From Allobrachymonas sp. (GTDB lineage: Bacteria; Pseudomonadota; Gammaproteobacteria; Burkholderiales; Burkholderiaceae), in the NCBI GenBank assembly GCA_030529305.1, contig JAUMXD010000020.1, forward strand, positions 1 through 21,149: a stretch of 21,149 nt of DNA. The letters run 5' to 3'. This document shows positions 8,015 through 16,007 of the stretch, one piece after another (position 1 is the stretch's first letter; each line of letters starts with the position of its first letter). The notes under the pieces were generated by a model that saw nothing but the letters and a program-made list of their open reading frames with translations, did no database searches and was not told the DNA's origin. The position numbers and the translations under genes were made by a program.

Positions 8015-8085
8015 GGCGGCAAGTGTAAGGACTTTGCATCATCCGCGGGTGGCGAGGGTTACTGGGGTGGTGCCGGGCTATGTTG

Positions 8086-8097
8086 TAGGCATGCCTA
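8086..8097. repeat. Perfect 12-bp palindrome in the divergent M48-peptidase/orn promoter region
   Basis: TAGGCATGCCTA is exactly self-complementary. It lies 72 bp from the M48 peptidase start and 67 bp from the orn start, in the shared 149-bp upstream region. A dimeric regulator operator is possible, but no known consensus is recognised. Confidence 0.35.
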
Positions 8098-8163
8098 GCA
8101 GCTCAGTTATTAGCCATTAGCAGCTTGCCAGAGCAGGCGGTAAGTAACGCACAATACGGCCCC

Positions 8164-8784
8164 ATGCAAAACGAAAACACTTTTTCATCCAACGAGCAGA
8201 CGCAGGCTGTGCCCCAGCCGCCCGTGCTCAAGAAAAATGACGACAACCTGATCTGGCTGGATTGCGAAATGAGTGGGCTGAACCCCGAAAAAGAGCGCCT
8301 GCTGGAAATCGCCGTGGTCGTTACCAGCCCTGATTTGACTGTGTGCGTGCCCGGGCCGGTGCTCGTCATCCACCAAAGCGACGACTTGCTGAACAAGATG
8401 GACGCTTGGAACCAAGGCACCCATACACGCAGCGGCCTGATTGACAAGGTGCGCGCCAGCACCACCACAGAGCAGCAGGCCGAAGAGACTTTGATAGCTT
8501 TTCTGCGCCAGTATGTGAACAAGGGCAAATCGCCCATGTGTGGCAACACCATTGGGCAAGACCGGCGCTTTCTCGTCAAATACATGCCCAAGCTGGAGGC
8601 CTTCTTCCACTACCGCAATCTGGATGTGAGCACCCTCAAGGAGCTGGCGCGGCGCTGGCGGCCTGAAGTGCACGCAGCCTTCAAAAAGCAGCAATTCCAC
8701 ACAGCGCTGGCCGATGTGGAAGAGTCCATCGAAGAGCTGAAGTATTACCGAGCCCACTTTTTGCGCATGGCACCAGATGCTTGA
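8164..8784 (+). CDS. orn: Oligoribonuclease (3'-5' exonuclease, DEDDh)
   Basis: Orn degrades 2-5 nt RNAs to mononucleotides, including the pGpG left from cyclic-di-GMP breakdown, and is essential in many proteobacteria. The 206-residue product from the ATG at 8164 contains [23 protein letters not shown] (ExoI motif with DCE), [12 protein letters not shown] (ExoII) and [15 protein letters not shown] (ExoIII with the catalytic His and Asp). A TTG at 8125 would add 13 residues outside the conserved domain and is less likely. About 25 polar N-terminal residues precede the core and are somewhat longer than in E. coli. It is a single gene, followed 127 bp later by tRNA-Phe. Confidence 0.96.
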   Translation: MQNENTFSSNEQTQAVPQPPVLKKNDDNLIWLDCEMSGLNPEKERLLEIAVVVTSPDLTVCVPGPVLVIHQSDDLLNKMDAWNQGTHTRSGLIDKVRASTTTEQQAEETLIAFLRQYVNKGKSPMCGNTIGQDRRFLVKYMPKLEAFFHYRNLDVSTLKELARRWRPEVHAAFKKQQFHTALADVEESIEELKYYRAHFLRMAPDA

Positions 8785-8853
8785 TGTGAACGCATCGCAT
8801 CGCGCAGCTAAAAGCGCAAACAGCGAATAAGTTCTTTTTGGATAGAGCCGCAT

Positions 8854-8899
8854 AAAAAATCTGCATGATTTTTTAAAACGGCAAATTCCTTGCTACAAT
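8854..8899 (+). promoter_or_regulatory. tRNA-Phe promoter: extended -10 and A/T-rich upstream element
   Basis: TGCTACAAT (8891-8899) is an extended -10 box (TGn plus TACAAT) 12 bp before the tRNA, followed by GC-rich GCGCAGC. An A/T-rich inverted repeat, AAAAAATC (8854-8861) and GATTTTTT (8867-8874), lies where an UP element would contact the RNA polymerase alpha subunits. No clear -35 is seen. Confidence 0.6.
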
Positions 8900-8911
8900 G
8901 CGCAGCTTATT

Positions 8912-8987
8912 GGCTCGGTAGCTCAGTTGGTAGAGCAGCGGATTGAAAATCCGCGTGTCGGTGGTTCGATTCCGCCCCGAGCCACCA
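8912..8987 (+). tRNA. tRNA-Phe (anticodon GAA)
   Basis: The 76-nt gene folds into a complete cloverleaf. The acceptor stem is GGCTCGG/CCGAGCC and the D-arm GCTC...GAGC. The anticodon stem is GCGGA/TCCGC with loop TTGAAAA and GAA at 8945-8947. The T-arm is GGTGG TTCGATT CCGCC, with discriminator A and an encoded CCA. It decodes UUC and UUU. It is a lone tRNA with its own promoter and terminator. Its 3' end faces a decayed phage-type integrase. Confidence 0.98.
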
Positions 8988-8994
8988 AGTATAC

Positions 8995-9029
8995 AAAGGC
9001 GAATGACTGTCATGGTCACTCGCCTTTTT
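8995..9029 (+). terminator. Intrinsic terminator of tRNA-Phe
   Basis: GGCGAATGAC (8998-9007) pairs with GTCACTCGCC (9015-9024) with a single mismatch and a 7-nt loop, followed by T5. It begins 8 bp after the tRNA CCA end. Confidence 0.85.
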
Positions 9030-9349
9030 CATTTCGTGTAACCGAAATGAAGCTGCGCGTCAGATTATCCAGCCTCTTGGCTGCATGGAGCAAATCATCT
9101 TGCCCCATATGAGCATAGCGCTCCATCATGATTGTTATTTTCCAGCTGCCCAATTGCTGTAATTCATGTGTAGGCGTCTCCCGCTTGCCGGTGCCACGTA
9201 GCAAAGGTATGGCGTAAGTCCTGCCAACGAAAATCTTTGATGCCAGCACGTTCAAGCGCTGCATACTACGCTTTGGTTCCTGCGTTGGCAATGGCTTGCC
9301 TTTGTAGGTAAAGACCGAGTTGACACTGAGCTGTGTACGATTCACCACG
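9016..9349 (-). pseudogene. Decayed phage-type tyrosine recombinase (integrase) C-terminal remnant
   Basis: Three consecutive pieces of an integrase catalytic domain survive in two minus-strand frames. The first reads VFTYKGKPLPTQ. The next frame, from 9268, reads YAALERAGIKDFRWQDLRHT then FATWHRQAG, preceded by a TAG where relatives have Trp. The first frame then resumes with TPTHELQQLGSWKITIMMER and YAHM, which holds the nucleophile Tyr. These match the box II region (usually HDLRH, here QDLRH, so the His is lost) and the GxW...RYAH motif of phage integrases. The gene therefore has a nonsense codon, two compensating frameshifts and a lost active-site His. Everything N-terminal is missing, as mutY ends at 9350. 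It is inactive and likely the scar of an element once inserted at tRNA-Phe. Confidence 0.85.
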
Positions 9350-10561
9350 TTAATCTTCACTCAAGACAAAAGGCGCAAAAGTCGCATCCAGCCATTTGCG
9401 CACGGGGGCAGGCAGGCCCAGCGCGGCCCAGTGCGTATACCAAGCGCCTGGCAGCGTCTGCGAATCGATGGCGTTGCTGCTCACCTGCACCACCACGGGG
9501 TGAATTAGTAAATCCTTGTGCGTGAGCACATGTTTTATGGCCGAGTGTGCCACGCAGCTTTGCACATCTGGCAATTGCTGCACCACTTGCTGCAAGGCCG
9601 CCTCGCTGGCAAAGACTGGCAGGCAATGCAAACCGCCCCAGATGCCCCGCTGCGGGCGCTTTTGCAGCCAAAATTGAAGCTGTGCATTTTCTGGCCCGGC
9701 TGCTTTGCATGCGCTACGTTTTGAACGGGTGATTGCGCTAGCCGTTACGCCTGTCGTATCGGCTGCAGCACCCACATCTATCGCTGCGCCACCTTCATAT
9801 ACCAAGGCCAGCAGCCACCAGGCTTCGCTCGTTCGTTTCAATTTGCCGGTTTTGAAAGGATAAGCCTGCTGCCGCCCCTGGGCATGTGCCTGGCACAAGT
9901 TGAGCACCGGGCAGCGCTGACAGGCAGGCTGCCGGGGCAGGCACACGGTAGCGCCCAAATCCATCAGACCTTGGGTGTAGGCCACCATGCGACTGGGCAA
10001 CGTGGCGGCTGGCTCAGCCTCAGGCAGCAACTGCTGCGCTGCCTGCCACAAGCTGCGCCGCCCAGCGCTACGCGACACATCGGCGTCGCAGGCCAGCAAG
10101 CGCGCCACCACGCGCTGCACATTGCCATCGAAGATGGAAACGCGCTCGCCAAAACAGAAAGAGGCTATGGCCGCCGCAGTGGATGGCCCGATGCCCGGCA
10201 ATTGCTCCAGCGCTGCCTGGCTGCTCGGGAAAACACCTTGGTATTCATCGCCCACGATTTGCGCACAGCGGTGCAGATTGCGCGCACGGCTGTAATAGCC
10301 CAGCCCGCTCCACAGGGCCAGCACATCATCCTCGCTGGCATTGGCCAATTCGATAACGGTAGGAAAAGCCGCCAGAAACCGCGTGTAGTAGGCCACAACG
10401 GTGCTCACCTGTGTTTGCTGCAGCATGATTTCCGACAACCACACGCGGTACGGATCGCGTGTGTTTTGCCACGGCAATCCGTGGCGGCCGTGCTGGCGCT
10501 GCCAATCAATCAGCTGCCCGGCAAACGCAGCCGCCGTTTCAGCGGATACGGCCGATGCCAT
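9350..10561 (-). CDS. mutY: Adenine DNA glycosylase MutY
   Basis: MutY removes adenine mispaired with 8-oxoguanine, preventing G-to-T transversions. From the ATG at 10561 (403 residues) it shows the catalytic Glu44 in SEIMLQQTQV, the helix-hairpin-helix LPGIGPSTAAAIASF (about 121-135), catalytic Asp145 in FDGNV, and a [4Fe-4S] ligand set Cys207, Cys214, Cys217 and Cys223. A C-terminal Nudix-like 8-oxoG recognition domain follows, with GIWGGLHCLP and KHVLTHKDL. An Ala/Thr/Ser-rich insertion (about 257-293) interrupts the start of that domain. An in-frame ATG at 10606 would add 15 residues and cannot be excluded. It is the last gene of the mutM - GTPase - mutY group. Confidence 0.95.
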   Translation of the reverse strand: MASAVSAETAAAFAGQLIDWQRQHGRHGLPWQNTRDPYRVWLSEIMLQQTQVSTVVAYYTRFLAAFPTVIELANASEDDVLALWSGLGYYSRARNLHRCAQIVGDEYQGVFPSSQAALEQLPGIGPSTAAAIASFCFGERVSIFDGNVQRVVARLLACDADVSRSAGRRSLWQAAQQLLPEAEPAATLPSRMVAYTQGLMDLGATVCLPRQPACQRCPVLNLCQAHAQGRQQAYPFKTGKLKRTSEAWWLLALVYEGGAAIDVGAAADTTGVTASAITRSKRSACKAAGPENAQLQFWLQKRPQRGIWGGLHCLPVFASEAALQQVVQQLPDVQSCVAHSAIKHVLTHKDLLIHPVVVQVSSNAIDSQTLPGAWYTHWAALGLPAPVRKWLDATFAPFVLSED

Positions 10562-10639
10562 TTTGGCAGTGGCGGTGGCATCCTGGCCTGCGGCGCGCCT
10601 ATTCAACGATCAGAACTCCAAAGATCGCCACAGCCACAC

Positions 10640-12583
10640 TCAAAAGGCCAACAGAACCGGCGGCTCCTCTTTGGGCGTGGTGTCTTCAAGCAGGCGATCC
10701 ATCTGCTTGCCAAAAGCAGCCAACTCCTGCTTGATGCTGTAGAGCGATTCTTCAATTTCCTGAATGCGGTCGTCCAGCCCCGATGCTGCGGCCTCGGCCC
10801 GCTCAATGGCCGCCAAACGGCGACGCAGACCACGGCGGCGCTCGCGCAGCTGGGCATCAATCTGGCCGGCCATTTTGCGGCTCCACTGCTCAATCTGATT
10901 GAGCGCCCGCTCGAACACGATGCGCAAGCGCGAAACCAGTGCACGCAGCAGGCGGTCGATGAATTCAGGCTGCGAAAGTTTGAGCAAATTGCCCACGCCC
11001 AGGTATTTGAGGTGGCCTTCTTCCACTTCTTCTAGCTCGCGCGCATAGGCGTCAAGCTTGGGTGGCGCATCGGCTTGCAGGGTAAAGCCGTATTCGCTGT
11101 TGAATTTCTTGAACATGCCGTTGAACAGTTCGTGGATTTCGTCTGTTTTGACTTCGGCCTGCCCCAGCAAGTGCTTGAGCCCATCAAAGGCTTCTTCGTA
11201 CACCTTTCTCACGCCCACTTTCATGAAGCCCGATTCGCGCAGGGCATTATCCAGCGCCGTGACTTCCTTGAGCAGCTGGGTGTTGCCCAACAAGTCATAC
11301 ACCTGCTTGAGCGCTTTGTGGTGCACCATGCGAATGGCGTGCGTTTTGCTGACGGAATGCTCGAAGCTTTCCTGCTCTTTGGCCACGCGCATGCGCTGAT
11401 GGCGCACCACCGAATCGTTCTTGCCTTGCAGGCCCTTGAGTTCGGCCAGCTGCTCCATCAGTTCGGCCGAGCGCACGCCCAGGGTGCGCTGCACCTGCTG
11501 ACGCACGTCTTGCGCTTCGGCGACCATATTGGCCTTCATGATGTCGTGGCGGCGCTCGACGATGCGCTTGGCCAGCATGTCTTCAAACACATCCAGGCGG
11601 CTGCTTTTGAGCAGTTCGGCATCGCCCTTGATCTTGGCTTGCAAGCCTTTTTGCGCCGATACGGCCATCACACGGTCTTTGGCAAGGCCCAGAATGCGCG
11701 CCGATTCGGCGCATTGGCGATCAATTTGTTCCTCTACCTGCTGCGGGGTGCTGAGGGAATCCCACAAGGTGTCGATCTTGTTGAGCACCACAAAGCGCGA
11801 GTCCTCGTCACTGGCGCCAGCCAGCGATTCGCGCCAGATCGACAGATCGGACGCCGTCACGCCCGTATCGGTTGCCAGCAAGAACACCACGGCCTGCGCT
11901 TGCGGAATCAGGCTCATGGTCAGCTCGGGTTCGGCACCGATGGCGTTCAGCCCGGGTGTATCCAGAATGATCAGGCCCTGCCTGAGCAGCGGGTGATCCA
12001 TATTGATGCGGGCATGGCGCCAGCGCGGCACCTCGACCAGGCCCTGCTCGTTGGGGATGGGGTTGTCAGTCGCATCGTCATGCCAAAAGCCCAGTGCGCG
12101 CGCCTGCTCTACAGTCACCTCTGTCGTTTCAGCCACCTTGCTCATGGCCGCGACCAGCTGATCGGGGTCGTTCACATTGAGCTCAACCTTGGTCCACTGC
12201 TCGGGCACCAAACGCCACTCGAGCAACGATTGTGGTTCCAGCCGCGTTTCGATGGGCAGCAAGCGCAGGCAGATGGAATCACGCGCGTCGTAGCCCAGCT
12301 CGGTGGGGCACATGGTGGTGCGCCCTGCGCTGGCAGGCATGATGCGCCGCCCGTAGCCGGCAAAGAAGATGGCATTGATCAGCTCGGATTTGCCGCGCGA
12401 GAACTCGGCCACGAAAGCCACCATGATTTTGTCGCTGCGGTTTTGCAACTGGATGCGCTCCAGCTGCAAGCGCACGTCGGGCGCCAGCAGTTCGCGTTCT
12501 TCCAGCCATTGCGACAGCTTCTTGAGCCGCGCATCCACTTCCTGACGCCAGATGCTGTGGTGGTAAATATTGTCGGTAAACAT
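10640..12583 (-). CDS. Dynamin-family large GTPase
   Basis: The 647-residue product has an N-terminal GTPase domain. G1 is AEFSRGKS (59-66), where the usual first Gly is Ala. Next come G2 Thr in RTTMCPTEL (88-96), G3 DTPG (208-211) and G4 NKID (268-271). The CPTEL motif is characteristic of dynamin-like proteins. The rest is mostly helical and charged, ending in an Arg-rich coiled-coil region (about 560-640). No transmembrane paddle is obvious. Bacterial dynamin-like proteins remodel or repair membranes, but the role of this subgroup is not established. The ATG at 12583 follows AAGGA closely and is preferred over 12622. It lies 131 bp after mutM and 78 bp before mutY, all on the same strand. 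Confidence 0.88.
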   Translation of the reverse strand: MFTDNIYHHSIWRQEVDARLKKLSQWLEERELLAPDVRLQLERIQLQNRSDKIMVAFVAEFSRGKSELINAIFFAGYGRRIMPASAGRTTMCPTELGYDARDSICLRLLPIETRLEPQSLLEWRLVPEQWTKVELNVNDPDQLVAAMSKVAETTEVTVEQARALGFWHDDATDNPIPNEQGLVEVPRWRHARINMDHPLLRQGLIILDTPGLNAIGAEPELTMSLIPQAQAVVFLLATDTGVTASDLSIWRESLAGASDEDSRFVVLNKIDTLWDSLSTPQQVEEQIDRQCAESARILGLAKDRVMAVSAQKGLQAKIKGDAELLKSSRLDVFEDMLAKRIVERRHDIMKANMVAEAQDVRQQVQRTLGVRSAELMEQLAELKGLQGKNDSVVRHQRMRVAKEQESFEHSVSKTHAIRMVHHKALKQVYDLLGNTQLLKEVTALDNALRESGFMKVGVRKVYEEAFDGLKHLLGQAEVKTDEIHELFNGMFKKFNSEYGFTLQADAPPKLDAYARELEEVEEGHLKYLGVGNLLKLSQPEFIDRLLRALVSRLRIVFERALNQIEQWSRKMAGQIDAQLRERRRGLRRRLAAIERAEAAASGLDDRIQEIEESLYSIKQELAAFGKQMDRLLEDTTPKEEPPVLLAF

Positions 12584-12714
12584 GGTCCTTGAATCAGCAA
12601 TATTTATGCCAACTGCGCCCAAACCCGCGCAGGGCCGAACACCAATGTCTTACCTCACATCTATCGATATGTAAGTAATGTAAACACGCCATTATTGCCG
12701 TTTTATCGCCGCTT

Positions 12715-13533
12715 TTATCGTCGTTTCTGGCAACGGGCACAAAAGTAAGTGGCGCGCTGGCCCTGGCGCATCACCTGTATCGGCTGGCCGCAGACGCTGC
12801 ACGGCTCGCCCTTGCGGCCATACACCGCCGCCTGCAATTGAAAGTGCCCGCTGTCACCCAGCGCATTGACGTAATCGCGCAGGGTGCTGCCGCCATGTTC
12901 AATGGCCTGGGCGATGACGGTGCGCACGGCTTGCCATAGCCGCTGAACTTGCGCCCGCGTCAAACGCGAGGCCGGCACGGCCGGGTGGATGCGCGCCATG
13001 TACAAAGCCTCGGACGCATAGATATTGCCCACGCCCACCACCACTTTGCCGCCCAGCAGCACTTGTTTGATGGCTGTCTGGCGGCGCTTGAGCCGCTCGG
13101 CAAACGCTTGCAAGGTAAACGCTTCCTCCAGCGGCTCCAACCCCAGGCCCGTCAGTAATTTGGCTGCGCGCGGATCGTTTTCGCCCTGCACCAGCAGCAC
13201 CGCGCCAAAGCGGCGCGGGTCGTGCAGGCGCAAAACACCCTGGTTGGTTTGCAGATCGAAATGATCGTGCACGCCAGGTTGAGGCAACTCGGCCGCAAAG
13301 CGCAAGCTGCCAGACATGCCCAGGTGAATCATCAGCAAACCCGCATCCAGATCCAGCAGCAGATACTTGCCCCGGCGGCGCACGCCCAGCACCTGCCGCC
13401 CCTGCAATTGTTCGGGCGCAGCGCCCAAAGGCCAGCGCAAGGGCTTGCCCATGCGCGCCGCCACAATGCGCGCGCCAGCAATCTCGCGGGCAAAGCTGCG
13501 GCGGGTGACTTCAACTTCTGGCAATTCCGGCAT
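12715..13533 (-). CDS. mutM: Formamidopyrimidine-DNA glycosylase (Fpg/MutM)
   Basis: MutM excises 8-oxoguanine and formamidopyrimidines and nicks the abasic site. The mature N-terminus PELPEVE, whose Pro2 is the catalytic nucleophile and Glu3 is essential, fixes the start at the ATG at 13533. An ATG at 13551 would block Pro2 with a six-residue extension. Also visible are RRRGKYLL with catalytic Lys56, [19 protein letters not shown] (helix-two-turn-helix) and a C-terminal zinc finger CxxC...CxxC (about 246-266). The length of 271 residues is normal. It heads a same-strand group with the GTPase and mutY and is divergent from the TPR gene. Confidence 0.96.
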   Translation of the reverse strand: MPELPEVEVTRRSFAREIAGARIVAARMGKPLRWPLGAAPEQLQGRQVLGVRRRGKYLLLDLDAGLLMIHLGMSGSLRFAAELPQPGVHDHFDLQTNQGVLRLHDPRRFGAVLLVQGENDPRAAKLLTGLGLEPLEEAFTLQAFAERLKRRQTAIKQVLLGGKVVVGVGNIYASEALYMARIHPAVPASRLTRAQVQRLWQAVRTVIAQAIEHGGSTLRDYVNALGDSGHFQLQAAVYGRKGEPCSVCGQPIQVMRQGQRATYFCARCQKRR

Positions 13534-13647
13534 ATGCTCTCGATTCAGCAAACAACATCAGAAAACTGGCCCAAGCTGGCTGGATTCATCAAACTCTTGC
13601 AACGCGGCCTGACCTTGGCCAGCCATCGCCTCTTGAGCTGCCCAGAA

Positions 13648-13677
13648 TTGCCCTGGCAAAAACGCTTGCCTTATTAT
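13648..13677 (+). promoter_or_regulatory. Promoter of the TPR-lolB-ispE block
   Basis: TTGCCC (13648-13653) and TATTAT (13672-13677) are separated by 18 bp, a good sigma-70 promoter. The -10 covers the first in-frame ATG of the downstream frame at 13676, so that codon cannot be the translation start of a transcript made here. Confidence 0.6.
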
Positions 13678-13765
13678 GCGAGAGTGTTTGGGCCTGCGGT
13701 TTGCACAGTCTTTCGCGGCCTGTCTCGCGCCCTCCTCATCCCTGCCTGATTCGGAGCCTCCCATC

Positions 13766-15796
13766 TTGCAACGCCCTGCCCGCCGCCCCCTGCTCTCCAG
13801 CACACTCGCCCGCACATTGACCCGCCCCCCCCTGGCCGTGGGCGCCGCCTGCCTGGCCAGCGCCTTGCTGATCAGCCCGGCGCAAGCCAACACAGCTGGC
13901 ACACAGGCTGCGCGCGACATCGGCGCCCCGGCAACACCACCTGCATCCGCACCAACGGGCAAGCGCGCCCGCAACAGTGCCAACAGCAGCGATTTGCAGG
14001 CCGTGCTCAAAAAATCTGCTGGGCTGTACCACGCCTTGCTCGGCTATTTGTATTTGCAAGGCGGCAACACGCCGCAAGCCTATGCCAATTTGATGAGCGC
14101 GGCCAAGCAGTCGCCCGACGCACAGCTCTACCAGCTGGCTACCGAAATCGCCTTGCGCGAGCGCCTACCCGGCTTTGCCCTGCGCTCGCTCGAGCGTTGG
14201 AAGGCCGACTTTCCCAACGACACGCAGGCCAATATCTTTCATCTGCAACTGCTGATTGCATCGGGCCGCCTGGCGCACACCAGTGCTGCCCTGCAAACCG
14301 CACTCAATAGCGCCCAAGGCGATAAGAAGCAAACCTTCATTCACGCCATACCCGAGCTGTACGAGGCCGCCAAAAAACCGCAAATCGCCTTGGCTGCCGC
14401 TGCACCCGTGCTCGAACAAGCCATGCAGCAACCCGAAACGGCTTTTATCGCTGCCTCGTCACTGGCGCGCATGCAAATGACCACGCGCCAATACCCGCAA
14501 GCCCTGCAATCGCTGCAGCGGGCGCTGGCTGCCCCTGTACCCAGCAAAAAACTCGGCGCCTTGCCCAACCGCGAGCTGCCCGGCCTGATCGCAATGGATC
14601 TGATGCAGGCCAGCAAATCCGCTGCGCCAGAAACTTCACGCGGAGCCGAAGCCATTGTGCGCAAGGAAATGGCACAAAAGCCCTCGCGCGATTTCGCGCT
14701 GGTGTACACCCGCTTTCTGATTCAGGCGCGCAGGCTTGCCGATGCGCAGCAGGTGCTGGATACCGTGCTGAAGCAAACGCCCGACTTTGCCACTGGCTGG
14801 TTCTTCCAGGCCTCGCTGCAAATGGAATCCAAACAGTGGGCCGACGCGCATGCCTCCTTGCAGCAATACCTCAAGCTGCGCCAAGCGGTGTTGTCGTCAC
14901 CATCTGCTGCCATGGATATGTCAAGCCTTGAAGCGTCTGACAACGGCAACGACACACAGCAAGACGCCCAGCAAATCACCGCGCGCGACTTGCAGGTTTA
15001 CCTCATGCTGGCGCGCATTGCCGATGCGCGCAACAACCCGCAAGAAGCACGGCAGTGGATGGCGCGCATCAACCACCCGCTCATCAGCAAGCAGGCGCAG
15101 CTGCAGCGCATCGAATGGCTGGTGCAAGAAGGCAAGTTCGACCTGGCCCAACAGCTGCTGCCCCAGTTGCCCGCGACCACGCCGCAAGAAAAAGCAGCAC
15201 TGGCCTTGCTGCATTCGCACATCCTTGAAAAGCAGGAGCGCTTTGCCCAGGCCCTGAACGTTTTGAACCAAGCCCTGCAAGCCGACCCCGAACACGCCGA
15301 GCTGCTTTACGCGCGCGGCAATCTGTACTGGCAGATGGAACGATTTGCCGAGCTGGAGCAAGACATGCGCCAGGTCATGCGCTTGCAGCCAGACTCGCCC
15401 GCTGCCTACAACGCCTTGGGCTACCACCTGGCCGACCGCAATGTGCGGCTGAACGAAGCGCGCGAGCTGATTGCCAAGGCCATTGAGTTGGCACCAGATA
15501 GCGCTGCCATTCAAGACAGCATGGGCTGGGTGGAATACCGTTTGGGCAATTTGCCGCAGGCACTCAAATGGCTCAAACAAGCCTTTGAAAACGAGCCCGA
15601 AGCCGAAATTGCCGCCCACTACGGCGAGGCGCTTTGGAAAAACGGCCAGGCCGAAGAAGCCCGCAAAATCTGGGCCCAAGGCCTGAAGCTGGACGCCAAG
15701 CACAAGGTATTGTTGGAGACCATGCAGCGGTTAACGGGTACGAAATCAACACCTGCGCCACAGCCTTCTTCAACTGCGCCTGCCTCAACGCCTTGA
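13766..15796 (+). CDS. Exported tetratricopeptide-repeat protein upstream of lolB
   Basis: The preferred start is the TTG at 13766, preceded by GGAG (13753-13756), giving 676 residues. It is followed by an Arg-rich then hydrophobic signal sequence ending around LISPAQA (about residues 30-40). Helical TPR units appear near residue 85 (LYLQGGNTPQAYANLMSAA). A clear tandem set lies at about 511-654, with the typical W/G/Y...A...P spacing (LYARGNLYWQM, AYNALGYHLADRN, IQDSMGWVEYRLGNLPQAL). TPRs mediate protein contacts. Position next to lolB suggests envelope assembly or lipoprotein handling, but this is inference. The ATG at 13676 lies in the promoter -10. The 211 bp between this gene and lolB hold only a weak promoter candidate. 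Confidence 0.88.
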   Translation: MQRPARRPLLSSTLARTLTRPPLAVGAACLASALLISPAQANTAGTQAARDIGAPATPPASAPTGKRARNSANSSDLQAVLKKSAGLYHALLGYLYLQGGNTPQAYANLMSAAKQSPDAQLYQLATEIALRERLPGFALRSLERWKADFPNDTQANIFHLQLLIASGRLAHTSAALQTALNSAQGDKKQTFIHAIPELYEAAKKPQIALAAAAPVLEQAMQQPETAFIAASSLARMQMTTRQYPQALQSLQRALAAPVPSKKLGALPNRELPGLIAMDLMQASKSAAPETSRGAEAIVRKEMAQKPSRDFALVYTRFLIQARRLADAQQVLDTVLKQTPDFATGWFFQASLQMESKQWADAHASLQQYLKLRQAVLSSPSAAMDMSSLEASDNGNDTQQDAQQITARDLQVYLMLARIADARNNPQEARQWMARINHPLISKQAQLQRIEWLVQEGKFDLAQQLLPQLPATTPQEKAALALLHSHILEKQERFAQALNVLNQALQADPEHAELLYARGNLYWQMERFAELEQDMRQVMRLQPDSPAAYNALGYHLADRNVRLNEARELIAKAIELAPDSAAIQDSMGWVEYRLGNLPQALKWLKQAFENEPEAEIAAHYGEALWKNGQAEEARKIWAQGLKLDAKHKVLLETMQRLTGTKSTPAPQPSSTAPASTP

Positions 15797-15876
15797 TGAT
15801 CCAGTACCTGGGGCTGCATCAAAAGCGCAGCTCCAGGCGCAGCAAACAGCCCGTGGCGATGGCCGAACGCGACGGT

Positions 15877-15904
15877 TTGAGCAACAACGCATTCCCCATA
15901 CATA
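15877..15904 (+). promoter_or_regulatory. Possible secondary promoter for lolB-ispE
   Basis: TTGAGC (15877-15882), a 16-bp spacer and TACATA (15899-15904) lie about 100 bp before lolB. This is a modest match in an otherwise gene-free 211-bp interval. Confidence 0.3.
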
Positions 15905-16007
15905 TAACAGCCTGCAACGCAACACAATCCGTCGTTGCATCCAGCAAGCAAGCCCCACATCCAAGCCATCCCCACTCACCCGCTTGCACGCACCATCACC
16001 ACCGTTC

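Noticed and set aside
8125..8163. Upstream TTG start for orn
   Set aside because: It adds 13 residues outside the conserved exonuclease domain. The ATG at 8164 gives a normal-sized Orn.
9028..9051. Inverted repeat TTCATTTCG / CGAAATGAA after the tRNA-Phe terminator
   Set aside because: The stem is good, but no T run follows on either strand and no second copy exists to suggest an attachment site. It lies in the decayed integrase end and has no supported role.
8927..9112. Plus-strand frame coding MVEQRIENPRVGGSIPPRAT...
   Set aside because: This is translated tRNA-Phe sequence plus its terminator. The VGGSIPPRAT string is a well-known annotation artefact at tRNA genes.
11075..12592. 505-codon open frame on the plus strand opposite the dynamin-like GTPase
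   Set aside because: It is a shadow of the real gene caused by GC-rich third positions. It is His/Gln-rich with no family resemblance, while the minus strand has all GTPase motifs.
12702..12728. Short direct repeats of TTTTATCGCCG type at the mutM 3' end
   Set aside because: There are only two imperfect copies, explained by codon use at the end of mutM and the adjacent A/T-rich spacer.
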